A DNA stretch of 32,976 nt from an uncultured delta proteobacterium (GTDB lineage Bacteria > Myxococcota_A > Polyangia > Polyangiales > Polyangiaceae), in NCBI GenBank assembly GCA_903892415.1, contig CAITIQ010000002.1, forward strand, positions 1-32,976, given 5' to 3'. Within the stretch, counting starts at the first letter, position 1. The number at the start of each line of letters is the position of its first letter. The position numbers and the translations under genes were made by a program. Under the pieces are notes generated by a model. That model saw nothing but the letters and a program-made list of their open reading frames with translations, searched no databases and had not been told where the DNA came from. Shown here piece after piece: positions 1-7,598 of this stretch.

Positions 1-821
1 AGCTCGCCAATGACGCCTGGACAGACGGCGCTGAGAACCACGACGAGGCCACCGAGGGGAAGTTCAGCGATCGCAGAGCGGCGGCGGCTCGCGCCTACTC
101 CGAGTGGATGCCGCTGCGGGCTGAAGACCCGAACAAGATCTTCCGTTCCTTCAGCTACGGCGACCTGTTTCAGTTGTTCTTGCTCGATACCCGGCTCTGG
201 GGTCGCGACCAGGCTGCTGTCGACAAGGATGATCCTGCCATTGCAGACCCCGAGCGGACGCTGCTCGGGGATGATCAAGAGGCGTGGTTGTTCGATGGAC
301 TCAAGGCGTCCGCGGCCCGCTGGAAGCTCGTGGGTCAACAGGTGATGATGGCTGTGCTTCCGCTCGAGGCGCTGATCAACACCGACCAATGGGATGGCTA
401 TGTCCCGGCTCGCGAGCGCTTCTACAACCTCATCACCACGGAATCGCTCAACGATGTGATCGTTCTCACCGGCGACATTCACACCTCGTGGGCTTCGGAT
501 CTTTACCCCGAGGGTACCGAGTACGATCCAACCTCAGGCGCTGGCTCGATCGCCGTGGAGATGGTTGCTCCTGCTGTTTCAGCCCCCGGCTTGCCACCCG
601 AAATCTTCTCTGAGCTGGGCAATGAACTGGTGATGAGTTCCCCCAATTTCAAGTTCGTCGACGTCGCGCGCCGCGGTTACCTCGTGCTCGAGGTGACGCC
701 CACGCAGGCCGAAGGCACCTACTTCCTCTTCGACCAAATCGAGGCCGAAGAGGCGACGTCGCTCCCGCCCAGGAAGGTCCTCGTCAAGGCGGGCGAGAAC
801 CGCATGACGGCCAGCTCCTAG
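1..821 (+). CDS. PhoD-like alkaline phosphatase / phosphodiesterase, C-terminal part (5' end outside window)
   Basis: The reading frame is already open at base 3 and runs to the TAG at 819-821, so the N-terminus lies upstream of the window. The visible part starts with a segment reading NDAWTDGAENH, then an acidic linker and a Trp-Met-Pro-Leu-Arg motif. Further on it has the metal-site motif GDIHTSWASDLYP (about bases 470-510). These are typical of the PhoD family: secreted, metal-dependent phosphatases that release phosphate from organic phosphomonoesters or diesters. The C-terminal region after the GDIH motif is short and hydrophilic, as in the family. The first internal ATG (base 108) is not the true start, because conserved PhoD sequence precedes it. 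The gene converges on the flavin oxidoreductase with a 17-bp gap. The fold assignment is firm; the substrate cannot be read from the sequence. Confidence 0.88.
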   Translation, partial: LANDAWTDGAENHDEATEGKFSDRRAAAARAYSEWMPLRAEDPNKIFRSFSYGDLFQLFLLDTRLWGRDQAAVDKDDPAIADPERTLLGDDQEAWLFDGLKASAARWKLVGQQVMMAVLPLEALINTDQWDGYVPARERFYNLITTESLNDVIVLTGDIHTSWASDLYPEGTEYDPTSGAGSIAVEMVAPAVSAPGLPPEIFSELGNELVMSSPNFKFVDVARRGYLVLEVTPTQAEGTYFLFDQIEAEEATSLPPRKVLVKAGENRMTASS

Positions 822-838
822 GTAGAGGGTCGAGCCGC

Positions 839-2311
839 TCAGCGCCAATCGGGGGCCAGCAGTCTGCGGCGGCCCCCATCGGTGAGCTGGGCGTTCGGCT
901 GGTCGAGCTCGCTTCGATCCCAAAGCTTACAGGTCACACTGCGATGCTTTTGGTCGAGCCCTTCGCAGTAGTTTGAGTAGACACAGCGGCGGATCTCGTC
1001 GCCACGCCCGAGCCTTAGCTTCAGCCACCAATCGGGGTCGGCCAGGCTTTGGCGCGCCGAGGCGACAAGGTCAGCGTCTCCTCGCTCGAGCGCGCCCTCG
1101 GCGATCTCGAAGCTGGCGATGCCGCCGGCCACGACCACCGGCGTAGTGAAGCCGGCGGCGCGAACGGCACGGCGAATAGCGCCTTGGGTCTCGAGCTGAC
1201 GACCGTACGGGCCGCGGGCGTCGGAGAGCGCTGGGGGCATGCACTCAAAGCCGCTTGGCCCTGTGTACGGGTAGGCCGCCTCTCCGACTTTCGGTTGCTT
1301 GGCGTCGTCGAACTTTCCGCCGGTCGAGAGCGAAAGGAAGTCCATGCCCTCACGCGCAAAGGCCAAGGCAAACGCCGTTGCATCGGATGCGTGATGCCCG
1401 CCGGCTATCACTTCATCGGAGAGGAAGCGTGCTCCCACGGTGAACTCCCGCGGTACCGCGGCGCGCACCGCGCGAAAGACCTCGAGCGGAAGTCGTTTGC
1501 GACCCTCGAGCGTGCTGCCGTAACCGTCCTTGCGTTGATTGGTCGCCGATAGGAAGCTGGCCATCGTGTAGGCGTGGGCGTAGTGCAGCTCCACACCGTG
1601 GAAGCCTGCTTGCACCGCGCGTCCTGCCGCGCGCGCAAAGAGGCCAGGTAGCACGCTGGGGAGCTCGGCGACGTGCGGCAAGTCCTCGTCGCTGACGAGC
1701 TCGCGCTCGCCGAAGTTCAGCGCCGTTGCTTCACGTGCGGAGAGTACGAGGTCCAGCTGCTCGTCGGAGAGCGTGAGCAAGACCTCACGCAGCGAGGTCT
1801 CCGGTGCGTTCATCAGCTCGGGCTGCGCGAGTAGTTGGCACAGCTTCTCGCGGTGTTCAGCGCGCAGCCGAAGAAACGAGGTCAGGTAGCGCGCTCGGTC
1901 CGGGCGCTTGCGAATGCGCAGGAAGTCGATCAGCTGGATAAAGAGCCTTGTTTCACCTTCGCTTGCGCGCGCGACCGTTTGGGTCAATTCGCGCAGCCCA
2001 GCGATGAAGCGGTCGTCGCCGATGCGCAAGAGTGGGCCGCTGGCGATCTCACGAATGCCGGTCGCCTCAATCACGATCGCCCCCGGCTTCCCCCGCGCGA
2101 AGCGCTCGTACCAGGCCAAGACTTGCTCGGTGACGAGACCGTCCTCGGTCGCCCGCCACGGCACCATCGCAGGCACCCAACTGCGGCTTTGCAGCGTCAT
2201 TCCGCTAGGCAAGGTCAGCGGCGAAAACAGCCGCGACGCGCGTGCTTCTTGTTCGCTCGGCGGCTGCGTCGAGGGCAGAGGATGCCGCAGACGTTCCTTG
2301 GGCAGGTACAT
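839..2311 (-). CDS. Old-yellow-enzyme-type NADH:flavin oxidoreductase, last gene of acyl-CoA catabolic operon
   Basis: A 490-residue TIM-barrel flavoenzyme of the OYE/2,4-dienoyl-CoA reductase group. The N-terminal strand (FSPLTLPSGMTLQSR) and the active-site region LHYAHAYTMASFLS, followed by N-R-DGYGS and E-R-R, are OYE hallmarks. A helical segment of about 70 residues (roughly 145-215) is inserted before that motif and makes the protein longer than a plain OYE. The C-terminal end has a Cys-rich stretch (RRCVYSNYC, then C-KLWDR), but not the usual CxxCxxxC iron-sulfur pattern of dienoyl-CoA reductase. The ATG start is 12 bp after the acyl-CoA dehydrogenase stop, so it is co-transcribed with the beta-oxidation-like genes upstream. 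The likely role is reduction of an alpha,beta-unsaturated CoA ester or ketone, with FMN as expected cofactor. Substrate unknown. Confidence 0.82.
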   Translation of the reverse strand: MYLPKERLRHPLPSTQPPSEQEARASRLFSPLTLPSGMTLQSRSWVPAMVPWRATEDGLVTEQVLAWYERFARGKPGAIVIEATGIREIASGPLLRIGDDRFIAGLRELTQTVARASEGETRLFIQLIDFLRIRKRPDRARYLTSFLRLRAEHREKLCQLLAQPELMNAPETSLREVLLTLSDEQLDLVLSAREATALNFGERELVSDEDLPHVAELPSVLPGLFARAAGRAVQAGFHGVELHYAHAYTMASFLSATNQRKDGYGSTLEGRKRLPLEVFRAVRAAVPREFTVGARFLSDEVIAGGHHASDATAFALAFAREGMDFLSLSTGGKFDDAKQPKVGEAAYPYTGPSGFECMPPALSDARGPYGRQLETQGAIRRAVRAAGFTTPVVVAGGIASFEIAEGALERGDADLVASARQSLADPDWWLKLRLGRGDEIRRCVYSNYCEGLDQKHRSVTCKLWDRSELDQPNAQLTDGGRRRLLAPDWR

Positions 2312-2323
2312 GGTGGAGTGTGT

Positions 2324-3490
2324 TCAGCCGCGGGGAGCGTTCGCCTTATAGAGAGCGCGCGCGATCACGACCTTCTGAATTTCGGTCGTACCCTCGTAGA
2401 TGCGCAGTGGACGAATATCCCTGTAAAGCGACTCCACCTCCGAACCGAGCAGCACCCCGCGCCCGCCGGACAGCTGCACCGCCTTGTCGATCACCCGCTG
2501 CGCCTTTTCGGTCGCCGACATCTTCGCCATCGCGGCCTCCAAGCTAGCCGTGCCGCCTTGATCCCGAACGTGCGCGGCCCGCGCGACCATCAGCTGCCCC
2601 TCGGCGAGCTCAGTCGCCATCTCGGCGATCATCGCTTGCACCTGCTGCTGCTCCGCGAGCGGAGCGCCAAACTGCTTGCGCGTAAGCACGTGCTCGAGCG
2701 CCAACGACAGCGCGCGCGCCGCCATGCCGTTGGCCGCAGCTCCCACCGAGATGCGGAAGGTGTCGAGCGTAGCCATCGCCAGGCCAAAGCCAGCGCCGAT
2801 CTCGCCGAGCCGATAGCGATCCGGCACGCGACATTCGCTGAAGGTCAGAGCGCCGAGCGGGTGGGGACTGGACGGATGAAGCTCGGTCTCGCGAATTCCC
2901 GGCGTGCTGTTGGGCACAAAGAACGCTGTGATGCCCTTGCGACCCAACGCGGGATCCACCGTGGCAAATACGACATAGTGGCTGGCGATCCCGACGTTGG
3001 AGATCAGCGTCTTTTCGCCGCTCAGCAGCCAATCCTCGCCGCTGCGAGTGGCCCTTGTTTGCAAAGACGCGACGTCGGTTCCAGCCTCCGGCTCGGTCAG
3101 GGCGAAGGCCCCGACGGTCGTTCCGCTTCGGACGCCCGCGCGGATTTGCTCCGCGAGTTCGGGAGAGCCCGCTTTGAGCACCGGGAAGGAGCCCAGCCCT
3201 TGCACCGCGAAGATCGAGTCGGCCATGGCGCTGCGTTGAGCGAGCGCTTCTCGTACGAGCACCAGCGAGCGAACATCGACGGCGCCGCCTGCTTCGGCTG
3301 GCAGCAGGTGACGAAAGAGGTCGAGCCCGGAGGCTCCCATCGCCTCGGCGACGAGCTTGGGCGCCGCGCTGAGCGCGGCGCGCGCGGGCGCGACCGTCTC
3401 GGCGAGTTGGGCTGCTAACGCCTCATGCCGCGGCTCGAAGAAAGGCCGCGCTACCGCGAGCGAACTCGTAAGCGTTTGATCGCGGTTCAC
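2324..3490 (-). CDS. Acyl-CoA dehydrogenase family protein
   Basis: A 388-residue FAD flavoprotein predicted to oxidise an acyl-CoA to the 2-enoyl-CoA and pass electrons to ETF. Visible family motifs are FALTEPEAGTDVASLQTRA (flavin/substrate loop), the middle beta domain with WLLSGEKTLISN, and the C-terminal helical domain ending RIYEGTTEIQKVVIARAL. The Glu of YEGT is at the usual catalytic-base position. Length matches single-domain acyl-CoA dehydrogenases. The GTG start at 3488-3490 overlaps the stop of the upstream crotonase gene (GTGA, 3487-3490), which implies translational coupling. Chain length or ring specificity cannot be decided. Confidence 0.93.
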   Translation of the reverse strand: MNRDQTLTSSLAVARPFFEPRHEALAAQLAETVAPARAALSAAPKLVAEAMGASGLDLFRHLLPAEAGGAVDVRSLVLVREALAQRSAMADSIFAVQGLGSFPVLKAGSPELAEQIRAGVRSGTTVGAFALTEPEAGTDVASLQTRATRSGEDWLLSGEKTLISNVGIASHYVVFATVDPALGRKGITAFFVPNSTPGIRETELHPSSPHPLGALTFSECRVPDRYRLGEIGAGFGLAMATLDTFRISVGAAANGMAARALSLALEHVLTRKQFGAPLAEQQQVQAMIAEMATELAEGQLMVARAAHVRDQGGTASLEAAMAKMSATEKAQRVIDKAVQLSGGRGVLLGSEVESLYRDIRPLRIYEGTTEIQKVVIARALYKANAPRG

Positions 3491-4305
3491 GTTGCCTCGT
3501 CGCTCGGAGCGCCTTCGAACTGCGGCTTCTCCTTCTTCTTGTTGGCGTCGTAAGCGGTGCGGAAGTCGGGGTGGGCCATGCAGATGGCCTGTGCCTGTGC
3601 CTCGGCTTCGATCGCGGCGGCGAGCGGCATCGTCGATTCACTCTCGAGCATCTGCTTGGTCACGCTATGCGCGAAGGCCGGTCCACGAGCGAGCTCCTTG
3701 GCCCAGCCGCGAGCGAAGGGCAGCACCTCGGCATCGGGAAGGCGGCGGTTGAAGAAGCCGATGCGATAAGCCTCGTTAGAGTCGATCAGGTTGCCGAAGA
3801 AGAGCAGCTCCGCAGCGCGCCCGTGACCGACGATGCGCGGAAGCAAGAAGCTCGCACCCATGTCGGCGCCGGAGAGACCAACCTTGGGGAAGATGAAGCC
3901 AACGCGAGCGGCCTCTGCTCCTACGCGTAGATCACAGGCCGAGGCGATCACCGCGCCGGCGCCGACACACACGCCGTTGATGGCGGCGATCACCGGCCGA
4001 CGAAGTTCACAGATGCTCTGAATCAAGGCGCCGGTGACGCGCGTAAACTCGAGCAGGCCGCGCGCGTCTTTGGCGAAAAGCTCGGCGATGATGCCCTCGA
4101 CGTCCCCGCCCGAGCAGAAACCACGGCCTTTGCCGGTGATGACGACAGCACGCGTTTCGCGGCTGTTTTCGAGCGAGCGGAAGGTCTCACGCAGCTCACC
4201 GTAGACCTCGAAGGTGAGCGCGTTCAGCCGCTCTGGTCGATTGAGCGTGATCTCCGCCACGCCATGCTTGATCTCGAGGTCGAAGGTTTTGGGGCTCAGC
4301 GTCAT
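3487..4305 (-). CDS. Enoyl-CoA hydratase/isomerase (crotonase) family protein with atypical active site
   Basis: A 272-residue crotonase-fold protein. The oxyanion-hole sequence GRGFCSGGDV and the NGVCVGAGAVIASACDLR segment are clear. By eye, the two glutamates used by classical hydratases are absent: the GGGCELA-like position reads GAGAVIA, and the PE-LG position reads FPKVGL. An Asp in GADMG lies nearby, reminiscent of crotonases that use aspartate, such as dienoyl-CoA isomerases. It may therefore be an isomerase, a hydrolase or an unusual hydratase. Its stop overlaps the GTG start of the acyl-CoA dehydrogenase, and a 54-bp gap separates it from the Rid-family gene upstream. Family certain, reaction uncertain. 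Confidence 0.9.
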   Translation of the reverse strand: MTLSPKTFDLEIKHGVAEITLNRPERLNALTFEVYGELRETFRSLENSRETRAVVITGKGRGFCSGGDVEGIIAELFAKDARGLLEFTRVTGALIQSICELRRPVIAAINGVCVGAGAVIASACDLRVGAEAARVGFIFPKVGLSGADMGASFLLPRIVGHGRAAELLFFGNLIDSNEAYRIGFFNRRLPDAEVLPFARGWAKELARGPAFAHSVTKQMLESESTMPLAAAIEAEAQAQAICMAHPDFRTAYDANKKKEKPQFEGAPSDEAT

Positions 4306-4359
4306 GCGCCTGCTTTCTCAGAGCGAGCGCGCGGGATCAAGCCACCTCACGCGAGCCGC

Positions 4360-4758
4360 TCAGCCGGGCAGCTCGGCGATGGCCTCGATCTCCACCATGG
4401 CCTGCTTCTCGACCAGCCCGGCGATGCCGAGCAACGCCATGGCCGGGAACACTTTGCCCATCCGCTTGCGCCAGATCTCCCCAATGGCGCTACCGCCGTT
4501 GCGATAGGCGTCGAGATCGGTCACGTACACGGTCATCTTGACGATGTCGGCTGCGCTGCCGCCCGCCGCGGTGACGACCGCAACGACGTTGGCGAGCGCC
4601 TGGTCGAACTGCGGGAGGAAGCCGCCTTCCGGAAATTCGCCCTGCGCGTTCCAGCCGATTTGCCCTGCGATGTACAGCGCTGGACCGGTGCTGATGACCC
4701 CGTTGGAGTAGCCTTTGGGACGAGGCCAGCCTTCTACGCTAACGATCTTTTGAGCCAC
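4360..4758 (-). CDS. Rid (YjgF/YER057c) family protein lacking the RidA arginine
   Basis: A 132-residue Rid-fold protein: the start VSVEGWPRPKGYSNG, the middle ALYIAGQIGWNAQGEFP and the end MVEIEAIAELPG follow the family from end to end. Archetypal RidA deaminates 2-aminoacrylate-type imines using an Arg in a PAR motif near the C-terminus. Here that stretch reads FPAMALLGIAG, with Met in place of Arg, so imine deaminase activity is doubtful and a Rid1-7-like role is more likely. The GTG start (4756-4758) is preceded by an AGGAGA ribosome-binding site that overlaps the stop of the SDR gene, so the two are coupled. Such Rid proteins often sit in aromatic or heterocycle catabolic operons, which fits the neighbours. 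Confidence 0.87.
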   Translation of the reverse strand: MAQKIVSVEGWPRPKGYSNGVISTGPALYIAGQIGWNAQGEFPEGGFLPQFDQALANVVAVVTAAGGSAADIVKMTVYVTDLDAYRNGGSAIGEIWRKRMGKVFPAMALLGIAGLVEKQAMVEIEAIAELPG

Positions 4759-4766
4759 ACCGTCTC

Positions 4767-5519
4767 CTACGTCATGAGTTGGCCGCCGTCGAGAACGATG
4801 GCTTGACCGTGGATACCGCGGGCCTCTTCAGCACAGAGCGAAAAGCAAAGGTGCGCTACTTCGCTCGGCTCGATCAAGCGGCGCTGCGGCGACATGTTCG
4901 CGAGCTCCGACTCGGCCTCGTCGGCGCTGCGTTTGGTCTTGTCGGCGATGCGCGAGATGGCCTCTCGACTCATATCAGTCCGCACCCAGCCGGGGCAAAC
5001 CGCGTTGACGGTCACCTTGGTCTTGGCGACCTCAGCGGCGACGGCGCGCGTGAGGCCGACCAATGCGTGTTTGGAAGCGCAATACGCCGAGGTATAAGCG
5101 TAGCCGGAGCGGCCAGCGTTGGAAGCGACGTTGACGATGCGTCCGAACCCGCGGCCGATCATGCTCGGCAGCAGCGCTCGAATCAGGGCGAACGGTGCGT
5201 GAACGTTGACCTGCATGATGCGGTCGAACATGGCGTCGTCGGTCTTGTGCACCGGCGCGCTTTCGGCGATCCCGGCGTTGTTGATGACCACGTCCACCGC
5301 GTGATGGTCCAGCAGCTTGCGCGCGAATTGCTCGACGTCCGCGCGGTCGGCGAAGTCGACGGTGAAAGGCGTGGCGCCGGTCGCGGAGACGACCTCGGCG
5401 GTCGAGTCCGCCGTTCGCCCGGTGACGAGCAGCGTTGCTCCTTCGCGATGGAAGCGCTCGGCGATCGCCCGGCCAATCCCTCGACCACCGCCCGTAACCA
5501 GAACCGTCTTACCGTGCAT
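4767..5519 (-). CDS. Short-chain dehydrogenase/reductase (SDR), first gene of catabolic operon
   Basis: A 250-residue classical SDR. It has the nucleotide motif TGGGRGIG near residue 8, the structural NNAG motif, catalytic Ser in VNVASNAG, and Tyr and Lys in YCASK. The C-terminal VLDGGQLMT is typical of 3-hydroxyacyl/3-hydroxybutyrate dehydrogenase-like members. It probably oxidises a 3-hydroxyacyl-CoA (or reduces the ketone) with NAD(P). The ATG at 5519 is chosen because the protein then starts directly before the first beta strand; a TTG six bases upstream (5525) is the alternative. Neither has a strong Shine-Dalgarno. As the first gene it should carry the operon promoter in the 75-bp gap shared with the divergent hydrolase gene. 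Confidence 0.92.
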   Translation of the reverse strand: MHGKTVLVTGGGRGIGRAIAERFHREGATLLVTGRTADSTAEVVSATGATPFTVDFADRADVEQFARKLLDHHAVDVVINNAGIAESAPVHKTDDAMFDRIMQVNVHAPFALIRALLPSMIGRGFGRIVNVASNAGRSGYAYTSAYCASKHALVGLTRAVAAEVAKTKVTVNAVCPGWVRTDMSREAISRIADKTKRSADEAESELANMSPQRRLIEPSEVAHLCFSLCAEEARGIHGQAIVLDGGQLMT

Positions 5520-5600
5520 CGCCAACGGCTAGCCGAGCTAAGCGACCGTGGAAAGCTCGAATGAGGCTCGCCTTCGTCGATTCGCAGCTACACTCGCAGG

Positions 5601-7598
5601 GTGTACCGACAGATCCTTTGGAGCGTCGCGGCGCTTGGTTTGGTCTGCTGTAACTCCCAGCCGGACGTCCAGCCCTCGTTCGTCCTGCCAACGGACCTGA
5701 GCGAGCTCTCGCAAGAGACCTTCTTCGATCATCCGTTCCCGTCGGACTTGCGACTGTCGGAGGGGCGCGTCGTCGTGGCCGGTTGGCCTAACCCGCGTAG
5801 CGCCCCACTCCTGGACCAGTACATCGCGTACGCCGACCGGCGGCTCGATGGCTTCTCGATCATGGGCTCTGGGTTCATGCGCTTCGACGGGCCGTTGGAT
5901 CCGGCGAGCCTGCCGGCCAAAGGCGAATCCACCAGTGCTTCGAGTTCGGTGCAGTTGATCGACGTTGATCCAGCTTCACCCGACCTCGGTCAGCGCCACC
6001 CGATCTACGTGGAGTTTCGTCGCGACGCGGGAGCCTATTGGCCCTCCAACACGCTCTCCTTCATTCCGGTGCCAGGCTACCCGCTCCGCCCGCGCACTCG
6101 TTATGCCCTGGTGGTCACTGAAGAGGTACGTTCGGAGTCGGGCGGGGAAGTGGTGGCGAGCGAAAGTCTGAAGCAGGCCCTCGGACTGCGCGTGCCCACG
6201 AGTGATGGCGCCGAACGCGCTGCAGCGCTGTTTGAACCGGTGGTGCGCGAGCTCGAGAAGGCGGGCGTCGCACGCGACAGCGTCGTGCAATTCACCTCGT
6301 TCACGACCAACGACCCGACCGCGGAGCTTTCGCTCGCGGCCGCTCAACTGCCCAACGCGATCGAAGCCCCGACCGCCGATCCTGCGGCATGGTCCGTTCG
6401 CGCCGCGATGAGCAATCACATCGAGTACGAGGGCTCCTTTGGTCCGTGCCCCGACTTCCAAGCCGGCTCGCAGCCCTTTGGGAGCTTTGGGGATGGCGGC
6501 TCGTTCGAGTTCGATGAGCAAGGTCAGATTGTTCTGCAGCGCACCTACGACGCGCGCTTCAGCCTTTCTGTCCCGACGGCCGACAACTGCCCGATGCCGG
6601 CGGAAGGCTACCCGATCGTGCTTTTTGCGCACGGTACCGGCGGGGATTATCGCTCCTACGTGAACAGCGGCACCGCGCGCGAGCTCGGCAAGCGTTGCAT
6701 CGCGGTGATGGGCGTCGACCAGATCTTGCACGGGACTCGGCCTGGAGCGCCAAGTGAGCCCGGCGCGGTGGAGCTCTTGTTCTTCAACTTCAACAACGTC
6801 GAGGCCGCGCGGACCAACGGTCGTCAGAGCGCTCTTGATGAAGTGCAGCGCGCACGGCTATTCACCGAGAGCAAGTTGACGGTACCGGCCTCGGTCAGCT
6901 TGAGCGGCGTGGAGGTGCGCTTCGACGCGAGCAAGCTGATGTACTTCGGTCATTCGCAAGGCGCGTTGAACGGTCCGATGTTCTTGGCGATCGACGATGC
7001 CGCGCTCGGCGGCGTCTTCTCGGGAGGGAGCGGCAATCTGCAAATCACGCTCAATGAGAAGACCAGCCCCGCGCCAAGCGTCGCCGATGCGGTCAAGACG
7101 CTGTTCCTGCAGCTTTCGCTCGAGGAGCACGAGGAGGTCGGGTTGATCTACCCGCCGTTCGCGCTGGCCCAGCTGCTCGTCGATCCGGTGGATCCCATCT
7201 CCTACGCACGCGACATCGTGCGTGAGCCACGCGTCGGCGCGGCCAAAAGTGTGCTGATGACCGAGGGCGTCTTGCCCAATGGCACCGGGGATACCTTCGC
7301 GCCGCCGCGCTGCATCGAGGCGATGGCCAACGCCGTGGGGCTTCCGCTTGAATCGCCAGCAATCTGGTCGCCGCCAGACGCATTGTTTGGCGGGCTCGAG
7401 CCGACCAAGATCCCGGCGGGCGGGCTGAGCGGCAATGTCGGTGGCGGTCAAGCGACCGGCATGCTTTCGCAGTTCGCGCCCACCACCGATGACGGTCATT
7501 TCGTTGCCTTCGACATCGACGAGGCGACCGAACAAACCACGTCGTTCTTGCGTGCGCTCGCCGATGATCCGAAGGGCAGGGTGATGCCGGCTTACTGA
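5601..7598 (+). CDS. Exported alpha/beta hydrolase (lipase/esterase-like), possible lipoprotein
   Basis: A 665-residue protein with an N-terminal hydrophobic segment (ILWSVAALGLVCCNSQ) that looks like a signal peptide. The two Cys at 16-17 suggest a lipobox, although the residue before Cys is not the usual Gly/Ala/Ser. Residues about 25-270 form a beta-rich N-terminal domain. The hydrolase part has an oxyanion motif HGTGG (344-348), the nucleophile elbow GHSQG (Ser452) and a probable catalytic His in DGHF (633). The architecture resembles surface or secreted lysophospholipase/lipase lipoproteins. The only canonical start is the GTG at 5601, which has a CAGG directly against it and no properly spaced Shine-Dalgarno. 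The 3' end overlaps the convergent glycosyltransferase gene by 7 bp. The hydrolase fold is confident; the substrate is unknown. Confidence 0.8.
   Translation: MYRQILWSVAALGLVCCNSQPDVQPSFVLPTDLSELSQETFFDHPFPSDLRLSEGRVVVAGWPNPRSAPLLDQYIAYADRRLDGFSIMGSGFMRFDGPLDPASLPAKGESTSASSSVQLIDVDPASPDLGQRHPIYVEFRRDAGAYWPSNTLSFIPVPGYPLRPRTRYALVVTEEVRSESGGEVVASESLKQALGLRVPTSDGAERAAALFEPVVRELEKAGVARDSVVQFTSFTTNDPTAELSLAAAQLPNAIEAPTADPAAWSVRAAMSNHIEYEGSFGPCPDFQAGSQPFGSFGDGGSFEFDEQGQIVLQRTYDARFSLSVPTADNCPMPAEGYPIVLFAHGTGGDYRSYVNSGTARELGKRCIAVMGVDQILHGTRPGAPSEPGAVELLFFNFNNVEAARTNGRQSALDEVQRARLFTESKLTVPASVSLSGVEVRFDASKLMYFGHSQGALNGPMFLAIDDAALGGVFSGGSGNLQITLNEKTSPAPSVADAVKTLFLQLSLEEHEEVGLIYPPFALAQLLVDPVDPISYARDIVREPRVGAAKSVLMTEGVLPNGTGDTFAPPRCIEAMANAVGLPLESPAIWSPPDALFGGLEPTKIPAGGLSGNVGGGQATGMLSQFAPTTDDGHFVAFDIDEATEQTTSFLRALADDPKGRVMPAY

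Noticed and set aside
1835..3418. 527-codon plus-strand open frame
   Set aside because: It is antisense to the flavin oxidoreductase and acyl-CoA dehydrogenase genes, with low-complexity Arg-rich sequence and no recognisable domain; a GC-driven shadow frame.
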